Origin: UBA2030 sp049969475
GTDB lineage: Bacteria; Bacteroidota; Bacteroidia; Bacteroidales; TTA-H9
Reading direction: 5' to 3'
DNA length: 64,000 nt
Assembly (NCBI GenBank): GCA_049969475.1
Contig: JBMFOU010000017.1
Location: 1 to 64,000, forward strand
Shown here: piece after piece, positions 17,583 to 26,233 of the stretch
How positions within the stretch are numbered: position 1 is the first letter of the stretch
Layout: every line of letters begins with the position of its first letter
Position numbers and translations under genes: made by a program
The notes under the pieces: generated by a model
Databases searched by the model: none
Seen by the model: only the letters and a program-made list of their open reading frames with translations
Told to the model about the DNA's origin: nothing

Positions 17583-18299
17583 ATGAAGGCATTTATTCTT
17601 GCAGCAGGCAAAGGCACCCGTTTGCGCCCCCTTACTGAAACGCGCCCCAAAGCGCTACTTGAGGTGGGCAAAATAACCCTGCTTGAGCGCGCCATCAATA
17701 AACTTAAAGGTGAAGGTTTTACCGATATTGTTGTGAATGTACATCACCTGGCCCAACAGATTATCGAATTTTTGAATGCAAGAAAATGGGAAGGTGTAAA
17801 AATTCGCATCAGCGACGAAAGCGACCAACTGCTCGATACCGGTGGAGCACTCAAAAAAGCCTGGCCACTATTTGAAAACCAATCTATCCTGGTTTACAAT
17901 GTAGATGTGGCCACCGCTCTTAATCTCAGGGAGTTGGTAAAGGCCCACAAAGCCACCGGAGCCCTTGCCACACTGGCAGTAAGCCGCAGAAAATCAAGTC
18001 GTTATTTGCTATTCGACGACAAATTGCAATTGTGTGGAATACGCAATGAGATTACGGGCCAGGAAACCATGCAGCGTCAGGTAAATGAGCCTTTAGCTCT
18101 GGCATTCAGCGGAATACATATTGCCAATCCTGAAATCATGCACTATTTCCCCCATGCTGATGTATTCAGTCTGTGGGATATTTATTTGAAAGCCTGCGTC
18201 AGCCTTCCGGTCAAAGGATTTGATCATACGGGTACTTTTTGGATAGATTTGGGTAAACACGAGGACTTCCGGAGATTTGAAGAAATGTTTGGCACCTGA
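17583..18299 (+). CDS. Sugar-phosphate nucleotidyltransferase, MurU-like
   Basis: A 238-residue GT-A-fold nucleotidyltransferase. The N-terminal signature AAGKGTRLRPLTETRPKALL carries the NTP-binding glycines, arginine and lysine. Other landmarks are VNVHHLAQQI, LLDTGGALKKAW and YNVDVAT (the metal-binding aspartate). Its length and the DTGGALK motif fit MurU/HddC-type enzymes rather than longer GlmU or RmlA. Together with the AmgK-like kinase upstream it could turn MurNAc-1-phosphate into UDP-MurNAc, bypassing de novo synthesis; this is inference from order and family. It is followed 18 bases later by the AddB-like gene. Confidence 0.82.
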   Translation: MKAFILAAGKGTRLRPLTETRPKALLEVGKITLLERAINKLKGEGFTDIVVNVHHLAQQIIEFLNARKWEGVKIRISDESDQLLDTGGALKKAWPLFENQSILVYNVDVATALNLRELVKAHKATGALATLAVSRRKSSRYLLFDDKLQLCGIRNEITGQETMQRQVNEPLALAFSGIHIANPEIMHYFPHADVFSLWDIYLKACVSLPVKGFDHTGTFWIDLGKHEDFRRFEEMFGT

Positions 18300-18317
18300 T
18301 TTTTAACTTCTTAATTC

Positions 18318-21113
18318 ATGGAAAATTTTCTTTCCACCTTAGCAGGGGAATTTATCCAGCCAGCCTCTACCCATCTTCACCGGCTTTGCTTTGTGCTGCC
18401 CAGCCGCAGGTCAGGCCTTTTTCTTAAAACAGAAATAGAGCGACGAATCACCCGCCCGCTCATTCTTCCCCAAATTTTTTCGCTCGAGGATTTCATCTAC
18501 GCACATACTCCCTTTCAGAAACCTGACTCTATCGACGAACTTACGGCTCTGTGGCATGCAGTTAAAAAAGTGGAAGCACTGGCCGATCGGTCGTTGGATG
18601 ATATTTTAGACTGGGGGCAAGCAGTGCTCAACGATTTTAACGAGATAGATGCCTATTTAATTGAGCCTGAGCAAGTATTTTTATACCTGGAAAGTGCCAA
18701 GAAATATGAGGCATGGGGCAGAACAGAAGGCGAAGAGCTTTCGGAGTTTCAAAAAATTTACCTGGAGTTTTACCATTCCCTCAGCCCCCTCTATTATGCA
18801 TGGAAGCAGGGACTTATGGAGGCAGGACTAGCTTCGCCTGGAAGTGCAGCTCGCTGGCTTTCAGAAAATATCTCCCAAATTCCCTGGCAAAAAAAATACG
18901 ACCGCATCATTTTCGCGGGTTTAAATGCCCTCACCCCCGCTGAACAACATATCCTCTCTTTTTTTTCAGAACAAGGAATAGGAGTAAAGCGCTACGATGC
19001 TGACTTGTATTATCTGAAAGACACTCAGCAAGAAGCCGGTTATTTCCTTCGTCGAAGCATAAACCAGGCTGAAGACCAATACGTAGGCAACTACCTCGTA
19101 GAAAAAGAACGAAAAGTGACCATCTTCGGAGTTCCGGGCAATGTCACTCAGGCAAGGTTTATGAGTCAATACTTCAAAGAAAGGATAGAAAAAGAAGGCA
19201 GGTCATGGCTGGAAAGTACCGTAATTGTACTGGCCGACGAGAACCTGCTTATTCCCGTTATGCAGTCTCTGCCTGAAGAACTGGGAAGTGTAAATATAAC
19301 TATGGGGTTACCCTTGTCGCAAACCCCGGTAGCACAGCTCATCCATTCATTTTTTAGATTTGTTCATGAATCCCAGGCATCGGGCCTACACCTCCCGGCT
19401 CTCTCGGAACTATTGATGCACCCATGGATCAGAAGCAGGCTTATTCATGAAAAAGTTAATTCCGAAAACTTTTTCTCCGAGTGTAACGTTAAAGGTATCG
19501 CACGACTGAATTTCAAAGAATTAGATAATAAATTTTTAATAAACACATCGCTCAAGCAATGGCTCCTGCCCCCTGAATCTGAAAAAAGCTACACTCCGCG
19601 GCTAGTGAGCGAAATGCTGAAGCAACTGACGGCCTGGCTGAGAGAGTACTTAAAAGGCAGTATCCATGATGAATTTTTATACGCCCTCAGTCAACTGACT
19701 GAAGTAATTTTCCTCAGGCTGAGCGAGGACTTTGAAAATCTTCCTTTAAAAACCCTGGGCAAGCTGGTTCAGCGACTGGTGTCGCATACCCGTATTCCTT
19801 TCAGTGGTGAACCCCTCGAAGGATTGCAAATTATGGGCATGCTCGAAACCCGAGCCCTGGATTTCGATACGGTAATAATGCTATCGGCCAGCGAGGATAT
19901 TTTGCCCGGCAGTGGCAGGTCACCCTCCCTGATTCCTTTCGATGTAAGAAAACCTTTCAGGCTTCCGGTATTCGACGAAAAAAATGCCATTATTGCATAT
20001 CATTTCTATCGATTATTACAGCGTTGCAGCGAAGCAGTTTTCTTTTACAACAGTCAGGCGGGCGACCTGGGCAAAACAGGGGAAATGTCGAGGTTTTTGC
20101 AACAAATCCAACACGAGTTCCCCGAAAAAAAGGCCAATACACAAATCCAAACTAAAGAACTAGCTCTGTCGCTGAGTCCTGCCTCCGAACCTATCAGATC
20201 TTTCCCCAAAACCCCCCAGGTGATGGAGCGCCTGAACCACCTAATGGAACAAGGATTATCAGCCAGCGCCTTGTGGGCCTATTTCCAATGCCCCTTCAAA
20301 TTCTATGCAGACTATATCCTGGGATTACGAAATCGCACCCTCGATTTACAGGCCTCAGCTCCCATGATCTTCGGCAAAGTAATACACGGAACACTCAAGG
20401 CTTTCTACCCCGAACCTCCCTTCACGCTGAAACCTGAACTTTATAATAATCTCTCCAGTGTGAGCTTTCTTATCGAAGATAACCTGAAAAAAGAGCTTCC
20501 CGATACCGATTATCAGACAGGGCCTTTACGACTTCTGCGCAACGGAGCCCATAAGTTCGTAAGCAGATTTCTTGAGTCCGAAGCTTTATACATCCAGAAT
20601 TTTAACGGAGTGATTGAAGTAAAGGCCCTCGAACAAAAATTTACCCGCAAGCTTAAAGTATCTGCTGATACTGCGCTTTCATGTGAGGTATTGATACAGG
20701 GTATTTTTGACCGGCTGGAAATTCATAATGGGGTTTACCGTATCATGGATTACAAAACCGGAACGGTTAAAGAAGAAAGCCTTTCCTTAAGAGAAAATCA
20801 TTGGGAACAATTTCCTTACGACCCTAAATGGGAAAAGCTGTTCCAATTGATGGTCTATCGTTGGATTTTTCGTGAGCACCATCCTGCCCCTGATGAGACA
20901 ATCCAAACAGGCATCTTTCCGCTTAAAAACAAAGAGTATAACCCGATACTGGCCTCGATCGAACAAGATTCCAACGTAGAGCCTAACATGGAAGACCTTC
21001 TCTCCGGAAAGCTCACCGAGTTATTGGATATCACCATTCCATTCATGCAGACTGAGCAAAAGAAATTCTGCAGATTTTGCGATTACAAATTGATGTGTGG
21101 CCGCCTGGTATAA
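18318..21113 (+). CDS. AddB-like PD-(D/E)XK nuclease with helicase-like N-terminus
   Basis: A 931-residue protein with the layout of AddB. It has a degenerate UvrD-like N-terminal region (the first lines contain FVLPSRRSGLFLKTEIERR in place of a full Walker A) and a C-terminal nuclease. The nuclease contains ALWAYFQCPFKFYADYILGL (about 650-670), GVYRIMDYKTGTVK with the DYK active-site core (near 810), and a C-terminal FCRFCDYKLMCG. The cysteine near residue 658 with C918, C921 and C927 fits the four-cysteine iron-sulfur clamp of AddB nucleases. It probably acts in double-strand break processing with an AddA/UvrD partner, which is not in this window. Confidence 0.85.
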   Translation: MENFLSTLAGEFIQPASTHLHRLCFVLPSRRSGLFLKTEIERRITRPLILPQIFSLEDFIYAHTPFQKPDSIDELTALWHAVKKVEALADRSLDDILDWGQAVLNDFNEIDAYLIEPEQVFLYLESAKKYEAWGRTEGEELSEFQKIYLEFYHSLSPLYYAWKQGLMEAGLASPGSAARWLSENISQIPWQKKYDRIIFAGLNALTPAEQHILSFFSEQGIGVKRYDADLYYLKDTQQEAGYFLRRSINQAEDQYVGNYLVEKERKVTIFGVPGNVTQARFMSQYFKERIEKEGRSWLESTVIVLADENLLIPVMQSLPEELGSVNITMGLPLSQTPVAQLIHSFFRFVHESQASGLHLPALSELLMHPWIRSRLIHEKVNSENFFSECNVKGIARLNFKELDNKFLINTSLKQWLLPPESEKSYTPRLVSEMLKQLTAWLREYLKGSIHDEFLYALSQLTEVIFLRLSEDFENLPLKTLGKLVQRLVSHTRIPFSGEPLEGLQIMGMLETRALDFDTVIMLSASEDILPGSGRSPSLIPFDVRKPFRLPVFDEKNAIIAYHFYRLLQRCSEAVFFYNSQAGDLGKTGEMSRFLQQIQHEFPEKKANTQIQTKELALSLSPASEPIRSFPKTPQVMERLNHLMEQGLSASALWAYFQCPFKFYADYILGLRNRTLDLQASAPMIFGKVIHGTLKAFYPEPPFTLKPELYNNLSSVSFLIEDNLKKELPDTDYQTGPLRLLRNGAHKFVSRFLESEALYIQNFNGVIEVKALEQKFTRKLKVSADTALSCEVLIQGIFDRLEIHNGVYRIMDYKTGTVKEESLSLRENHWEQFPYDPKWEKLFQLMVYRWIFREHHPAPDETIQTGIFPLKNKEYNPILASIEQDSNVEPNMEDLLSGKLTELLDITIPFMQTEQKKFCRFCDYKLMCGRLV

Positions 21114-21138
21114 TGGTGTACCAAACCGCCAGTTATAT

Positions 21139-22647
21139 CTATGGTTTGAAATCTTTTTCACCAAAAACCAGGGCTTCGTACACAAAAATGTCGGCATTTT
21201 TCCAACCATCCCAACCCAGACCGGCTTTGTCGCGGCTGCAGTGGCCCAAAAATTCCTCGAGGGTCCAGCCTGTTTCGGTGGCTACCTGGGGCAGAAAAGT
21301 ACCGGCCTGCCAGCCCTTTTTTATGTAGATACCATGCTTTCCCAACTGGATTTCATGAATAGATTGGATCTGGCGCATGGGAGTTAGCACACTAATTTCA
21401 ATATCAATGTCCTTCATCTCGTTTTCTTTGACAGGCATGAAGCGGGTATCATTAAAAGCCGCTGCAAAAGCCATATCGGCTACCACTTCATACAAGGGCT
21501 TGTCGGCACCGAAATGACCAATACATCCCCTAAGTTCCCCATTTTTATGAAGAGTTACAAAGGCGCCGCAAGGTTGCCGCAGGGCAGAAGTCAGCTGGTC
21601 GTGAGGAATAGGCGAACGCGTACCGGTTTTTAAATATTGTAGAATGGTGCTTCTGGCAATACCCAAAAGGGTTTTCTTTTCATCAGTAGTCAGTTGAAAG
21701 TCTTTTTCACTTGAAAACTGCCTGAGGACGGCCATAGCGTGATATCCTACCACGCGGTCGTGATCTCCATAAGGACTATGGCCAGAGTTTTGATAATCAA
21801 TATCTTTAATGATTAGTCCTGGCATTTGAGATGTGATGTACAGAAGGGTAAGTACCGCAGAGGCACCGCACAAACTAGTTGCAAGACCTGAGATATGCTT
21901 AGCCTTGTTCTGGCGAAGGGTCTCAAGCAGGGTATCCGGTTGATTGGTAGCGATGGCCCGGGCTGTGGCCATGTCTACACTCATTGCATCCTCAAACGAT
22001 GGATAGTGTGAAAAATCGGTGGAAATAACGAAAAGATTCCGCTCATTGAACCAGGGTTGGAGGGCTGATGCAATTTTCCGGAGCACCTCAGGGCGCTCGG
22101 TGCCAATGAGTATAGGCACTATGCGGAAGGGTTTGCGTAAATGAAACTGAAGAAAGGGGATTTCCACTTCAATATCATGTTCCCAAGAGTCGGCTTCGGG
22201 ACGATAGCTAAAAAAAGGATATTGGCTGATGAGTTCCGAAGCCAGCTCGGTATTCACCTCTGCCCTTCCCAGGGGAGTAAGATAGGCACCCCGGTCGTAA
22301 ACACTGGCTCCTTCGAAGCTCGCTCTGTGGCTGGGACCCAGAATAAAAATATTGTCATACGAAGCATCGGGGTCGATCTGATTGAAACCCGAGGCAGCCA
22401 CCTTGCCTGAAAAAACATAACCTGCATGGGGTACGATCAACGCAGCCAGGTTTGAAGATGGGCCCGGTTTGGCCTGGGCGAAAAGCTTTTCAAGGTCTCT
22501 CTTTAATACTTGGGCATCGCCCGGATAAAACTGACCTGCTACGGCAGGCTTTCGGTCGATTGTCTGCATGGCTTTATCGGTATTTTGGGATTGACAGGAA
22601 GAATAAAGAATCAATAGGACATTCAGTACCAGAACATTTTTTTTCAT
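21139..22647 (-). CDS. Memo-AMMECR1 fusion lipoprotein (AmmeMemoRadiSam proteins B and A)
   Basis: A 502-residue fusion. The start is the ATG at 22647; the codon at 22653 is TTG. The N-terminus is a lipoprotein signal with lipobox YSSC. Residues of about 30-300 are the Memo domain, related to class III extradiol dioxygenases, with the histidine motifs VPHAGYVFSG, GPSHRASF and DFSHYP plus LCGASAV. Residues from about 315 are AMMECR1, with the signature ELRGCIGHF. The third component of this system, a radical-SAM protein, is not in the window. The fused form with a lipoprotein signal implies it works at a membrane surface, unlike the cytosolic archaeal proteins. Biochemical role unknown. Confidence 0.88.
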   Translation of the reverse strand: MKKNVLVLNVLLILYSSCQSQNTDKAMQTIDRKPAVAGQFYPGDAQVLKRDLEKLFAQAKPGPSSNLAALIVPHAGYVFSGKVAASGFNQIDPDASYDNIFILGPSHRASFEGASVYDRGAYLTPLGRAEVNTELASELISQYPFFSYRPEADSWEHDIEVEIPFLQFHLRKPFRIVPILIGTERPEVLRKIASALQPWFNERNLFVISTDFSHYPSFEDAMSVDMATARAIATNQPDTLLETLRQNKAKHISGLATSLCGASAVLTLLYITSQMPGLIIKDIDYQNSGHSPYGDHDRVVGYHAMAVLRQFSSEKDFQLTTDEKKTLLGIARSTILQYLKTGTRSPIPHDQLTSALRQPCGAFVTLHKNGELRGCIGHFGADKPLYEVVADMAFAAAFNDTRFMPVKENEMKDIDIEISVLTPMRQIQSIHEIQLGKHGIYIKKGWQAGTFLPQVATETGWTLEEFLGHCSRDKAGLGWDGWKNADIFVYEALVFGEKDFKP

Positions 22648-22716
22648 AGGCAACCCAGTGCGACTTTTCCCTGCTAAGTTAATTCAAAAAATGTTAAAAA
22701 GTTTCAGAAACAAAAA

Positions 22717-22744
22717 AGCCGCCTTCGCACATGGAAAGACGGCT
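22717..22744 (-). terminator. Intrinsic terminator downstream of serC
   Basis: On the minus strand a 9-base stem (AGCCGTCTT with AAGGCGGCT, one G-U pair) is followed by seven T residues, 36 bases past the serC stop. Confidence 0.8.
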
Positions 22745-22779
22745 CGATATGGATTTTGGATAGATGAAGGATTCAGACG

Positions 22780-23850
22780 TCAGGCATTTTCTTTTTCAAA
22801 GTCGTGCATGCATTCGATGAGGGCCTGCACACTTTCGATGGGAAGAGCGTTGTAAGTAGAAGCCCTAAAGCCACCTACCGAACGATGTCCTTTGATACCG
22901 ACCATGCCGCGTTTTTTGGCAAATTCGAGGAAGGCTTCTTCCTTGCTGGCATACTCGGGTTTCATAACGAAACAGATATTCATGAGTGAACGGCTGTCTT
23001 TATCGGCAGTGCCTACAAACATTTTGCTATTGTCGATAGCGTCGTAGAGCAGCTCAGCCTTGGCTTTATTCATTTTTTCAATCTCTGCAACACCTCCCAG
23101 GCTCTTTATCCAGCGCAGAGTTTCCATAACCGTGTAGATGGGAAGAACAGGCGGGGTGTTAAAAAGCGAATTCTCTTTCACATGGGTACGGTAATCGAGC
23201 ATGGTGGGAATGGGACGATCTACCTTGCCCAATACATCTTCACGCACAATGACGAAAGTTACGCCAGCAGGTCCCAGATTTTTCTGAGCACCTCCATAAA
23301 TCAGGGCATACTTGGAGACATCCACCGGACGGCTGAGAATATCAGACGACATATCGGCAACCAGCGGTACAGGGCTGTCGAAGTCTTCGCGTATCTCTGT
23401 GCCATAAATGGTATTGTTGGTAGTGATATGGAAATAATCTACATCCGAGGGAATGGTGAAACCTTTGGGGATGTAAGTGAAGTTACGGTCAGCCGAAGAG
23501 GCTACGGTGATGACCTCGCCAAAAAGTTTGGCTTCTTTGAGGGCTTTTTTGGCCCAAACCCCAGTTTCGAGATAAGCGGCCTTTTTGTTCAACAGGTTGT
23601 AAGGAACCATACAAAACTGGAGAGAGGCGCCTCCGCCCAAAAAGAGCACGTGGTAACCTTCAGGAATGTTGAGCAGTTCTTTAAAAAGTGCAACAGCTTC
23701 GTTGATTATGGCTTCAAAATCCTTACTGCGGTGCGAAATTTCGAGCACACTGAGACCCGTACCATTGAGGTCGAGAATAGCTTTGGCTGTGTTTTCAATG
23801 GCAATGCGGGGCAGAATGGAGGGCCCGGCATTGAAATTATGTTTTTTCAT
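22780..23850 (-). CDS. serC: Phosphoserine aminotransferase
   Basis: A 356-residue fold-type V aminotransferase. It starts at MKKHNFNAGPSILP (ATG 23850); an upstream in-frame ATG at 23895 would add 15 non-conserved residues. Family landmarks are NFNAGP, LSVLEISHRSKDF, FLGGGASLQF and the PLP-lysine segment YGGAQKNLGPAGVT, with HRSVGGFRAS near the end. It converts 3-phosphohydroxypyruvate and glutamate to phosphoserine in serine synthesis, and can also act in pyridoxal phosphate synthesis. The usual partner serA is not adjacent here. Confidence 0.95.
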   Translation of the reverse strand: MKKHNFNAGPSILPRIAIENTAKAILDLNGTGLSVLEISHRSKDFEAIINEAVALFKELLNIPEGYHVLFLGGGASLQFCMVPYNLLNKKAAYLETGVWAKKALKEAKLFGEVITVASSADRNFTYIPKGFTIPSDVDYFHITTNNTIYGTEIREDFDSPVPLVADMSSDILSRPVDVSKYALIYGGAQKNLGPAGVTFVIVREDVLGKVDRPIPTMLDYRTHVKENSLFNTPPVLPIYTVMETLRWIKSLGGVAEIEKMNKAKAELLYDAIDNSKMFVGTADKDSRSLMNICFVMKPEYASKEEAFLEFAKKRGMVGIKGHRSVGGFRASTYNALPIESVQALIECMHDFEKENA

Positions 23851-24011
23851 AATCGCTGATTTTGGGTGTATTAAGATGAATCTCTGCTTTTCCAATATCT
23901 ATCGCAAAAGTAGGTTTTTCGATTGAATATTTGCAATCGTTTGCAGAATTTTTTGAAGCCGATTGGCAGTTTCTTGTTATTTTTGAAGCTGCACTCACAA
24001 GTCGTCACCTT

Positions 24012-24353
24012 ATGACCTCATTCAAACACAGCCTGGTATTAATCCTGATTCTTGCATGCTGTAGGCCTGCCAGCGAAGAAAGGCATACGGCTGAGCTCTT
24101 TCTAAAATATCTGAGCCAGGGCAATTACCCCAGAGCCCAGCAATACGTTCATCCTTCATCGCTACCCCTGATGGTTGATTTCGAAAGCATCGGGGTTAGC
24201 ACCGATACCATGAGGGTTAGACCTGTTTCATGGAATATTGACAGCATTGTTAAGCCAAGCACCGACTCGGCATGGGTCTTTTTTACCTGGAATCAGTTGC
24301 CCGAAAAGATGCTCTTGGTGAAAGAAAAAAGACATTGGATGGTCGTTTTTTAA
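24012..24353 (+). CDS. Small predicted lipoprotein
   Basis: A 113-residue protein. The ATG at 24012 gives a lipoprotein signal (KHSLVLILILACCRPAS); the longer frame from 23931 would bury it. The mature part (AELFLKYLSQGNYPRAQQYV, then beta-strand-like DSAWVFFTWNQ and KRHWMVVF) is reminiscent of the NTF2-like DUF4878 lipoproteins, but similarity is weak. It lies between serC (opposite strand) and the MscS channel. Confidence 0.65.
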   Translation: MTSFKHSLVLILILACCRPASEERHTAELFLKYLSQGNYPRAQQYVHPSSLPLMVDFESIGVSTDTMRVRPVSWNIDSIVKPSTDSAWVFFTWNQLPEKMLLVKEKRHWMVVF

Positions 24354-24412
24354 ACCATTACCACAAAACATCTTCGTTTGATGGCTGATTAAAACAAAAA
24401 ATCCCGTTTCTC

Positions 24413-24420
24413 TATCTTTG
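24413..24420 (+). promoter_or_regulatory. -7 element for the MscS gene
   Basis: TATCTTTG matches TAnnTTTG, 32 bases upstream of the channel ATG. No well-spaced -33 box. Confidence 0.5.
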
Positions 24421-24452
24421 CACGATTTAGTGAAATTACAGCTTAAGAAAGC

Positions 24453-25721
24453 ATGACACAATACCTGCGTGAACTCAGCCGAACCCTACTCAAATGGCTC
24501 TTAGACTCAGGCCTTAACAAATTTTTAGCCACAACCATAGCAGATTACCTATGGCTGGTTGCATTATTTTTATTAGCCATTCTTATTTTCTACATCACCA
24601 AAAATATCGTTTACCGGGTCATACGGCGGATGGCTCGTAGATCGAAAACACCTTTCGATGATTTTCTCATTGAAAGAAAGTTCTTTAGCAGAATTTGCTA
24701 CCTCGTACCCGCCTATTTCTTCCAACTCCTATTGCCACTGGTTATCAGCCAGATGCACGAACTCATCGTGTTTTTACAAACCATCACCAGCATTTACATC
24801 ACCTTTATCATACTTCTGGCCATCGATGCTTTCCTCAATGCTACGCACGACCTCTACCTTACCATGCCGGTTTCAAAAGACAAACCTATCAAAGGGTTCC
24901 TGCAGGTCGTAAAAATTATTGCTTATTCTATCGGAATCATAATAATAATCGCCTTCTTAACGGGAAAGAAGCCGCTGGCTCTGCTGGGAGGTCTGGGAGC
25001 AATATCGGCTATTCTGCTTTTAGTTTTTAAAGACAGTATTCTGGGATTTGTTGCGGGCATTCAGCTAACAGCCAACAACATGATTAAAATAGGTGACTGG
25101 ATTACCATGCCCAAACACGATGCTGATGGAACAGTGCGCGAAATAACCCTGACAACTGTCAAAGTAGAAAATTTCGATAAGACCTACACATTCATTCCGG
25201 CTTACTCTTTGGTTTCAGACTCATTCCGAAATTGGCGGGGCATGGAGGAATCAGGAGTAAGAAGAATAACCCGGGCTATCAACATCGATATGAATAGTGT
25301 AAAATTCTGCACCCCTCAAATGCTTGACAAATTCAGAACTGTGGCCGTACTTAGAGACTACATTGACCGTACGGAGGCAGAGATTCAGGATTACAACGCC
25401 CGCTTTGGCTACGACAACATTATTTTAGTGAATGGACGCAGACAAACGAATCTGGGAGTTTTCCGCGCCTACCTCACCGAATATCTTAAAAACAACCCGC
25501 AAATAAATAAGGATACAACACTGATTATCAGACATCTGGCACCCACAGAGAAAGGGCTACCTATTCAAATTTACTGTTTTGCCAACACCACAGAATGGGC
25601 AGCCTACGAGAAAATTCAGGCTGATATTTTCGATCATGTGCTGGCAGTCATTCCTTTCTTTGAACTTAAGGTTTTCCAGAATCCCACAGGTGCTGATTTT
25701 AGATCTCTTGTAGGATCCTAA
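24453..25721 (+). CDS. MscS-family mechanosensitive channel (YbdG/MscM-like)
   Basis: A 422-residue inner-membrane protein with about five transmembrane helices in the first 200 residues. The pore helix is the Gly/Ala-rich LGGLGAISAILLLVFKD. The conserved beta-domain follows (IKIGDWITMPKHDADGTVREITLTTVKVENFDKT), then a C-terminal alpha/beta domain. The insertion after the beta-domain (MEESGVRRITRAINIDMN) and the total length match the YbdG-like subgroup. It should open under membrane tension and release solutes during osmotic downshock. Confidence 0.9.
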   Translation: MTQYLRELSRTLLKWLLDSGLNKFLATTIADYLWLVALFLLAILIFYITKNIVYRVIRRMARRSKTPFDDFLIERKFFSRICYLVPAYFFQLLLPLVISQMHELIVFLQTITSIYITFIILLAIDAFLNATHDLYLTMPVSKDKPIKGFLQVVKIIAYSIGIIIIIAFLTGKKPLALLGGLGAISAILLLVFKDSILGFVAGIQLTANNMIKIGDWITMPKHDADGTVREITLTTVKVENFDKTYTFIPAYSLVSDSFRNWRGMEESGVRRITRAINIDMNSVKFCTPQMLDKFRTVAVLRDYIDRTEAEIQDYNARFGYDNIILVNGRRQTNLGVFRAYLTEYLKNNPQINKDTTLIIRHLAPTEKGLPIQIYCFANTTEWAAYEKIQADIFDHVLAVIPFFELKVFQNPTGADFRSLVGS

Positions 25722-25993
25722 TGGATGAAAAAAACTGGCAGGTCGGTCAAACCTTTGCCTGGGTAGTATTATGAAAAGAACCTTATGCGCTGTTATTTAG
25801 CCTTAATATCCCTTTTCAAGGGAGCATAAAATCGATGCGCCAGATGGACGAACCGGCTCTGTCTGTCATTTTAGAATGTTTTTAAATTAACACCCGGAAT
25901 TTATAAAAACCTGCAAACGTTTTCGGGGGTTAGAATTAATCTTTATTTTCGTGGCCAGAACCCTTTTGTTAAAAACATCTAAAAATCAATCAT

Positions 25994-26215
25994 ATGGCCA
26001 AAGTCAAAGGAGATGTGGTGATCGACATTGAAAGGTGCAAGGGTTGCGAGGTATGTACAACGGCATGCCCCAACGAAGTGCTTGCCATGTCGACCCAGGT
26101 TAACAGCAAGGGATACCGCTTTGTGATAAAAGTGAATGCCGATTGCATTGGTTGCGCCAATTGCGCAATTGTGTGTCCCGATGGAGTAATCACTGTTTAT
26201 AAAACTAAAGTTTAA
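25994..26215 (+). CDS. 2-oxoacid:ferredoxin oxidoreductase, delta (ferredoxin) subunit
   Basis: A 73-residue bacterial-type ferredoxin with two [4Fe-4S] motifs, CKGCEVCTTACP and CIGCANCAIVCP. It is the first gene of a four-gene operon (18, 3 and 18 bases between genes) that encodes a complete VOR/KOR-type oxidoreductase. It would carry electrons from the thiamine-diphosphate site to soluble ferredoxin. Confidence 0.93.
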   Translation: MAKVKGDVVIDIERCKGCEVCTTACPNEVLAMSTQVNSKGYRFVIKVNADCIGCANCAIVCPDGVITVYKTKV

Positions 26216-26233
26216 CAGATAAAAACAGAGGGC

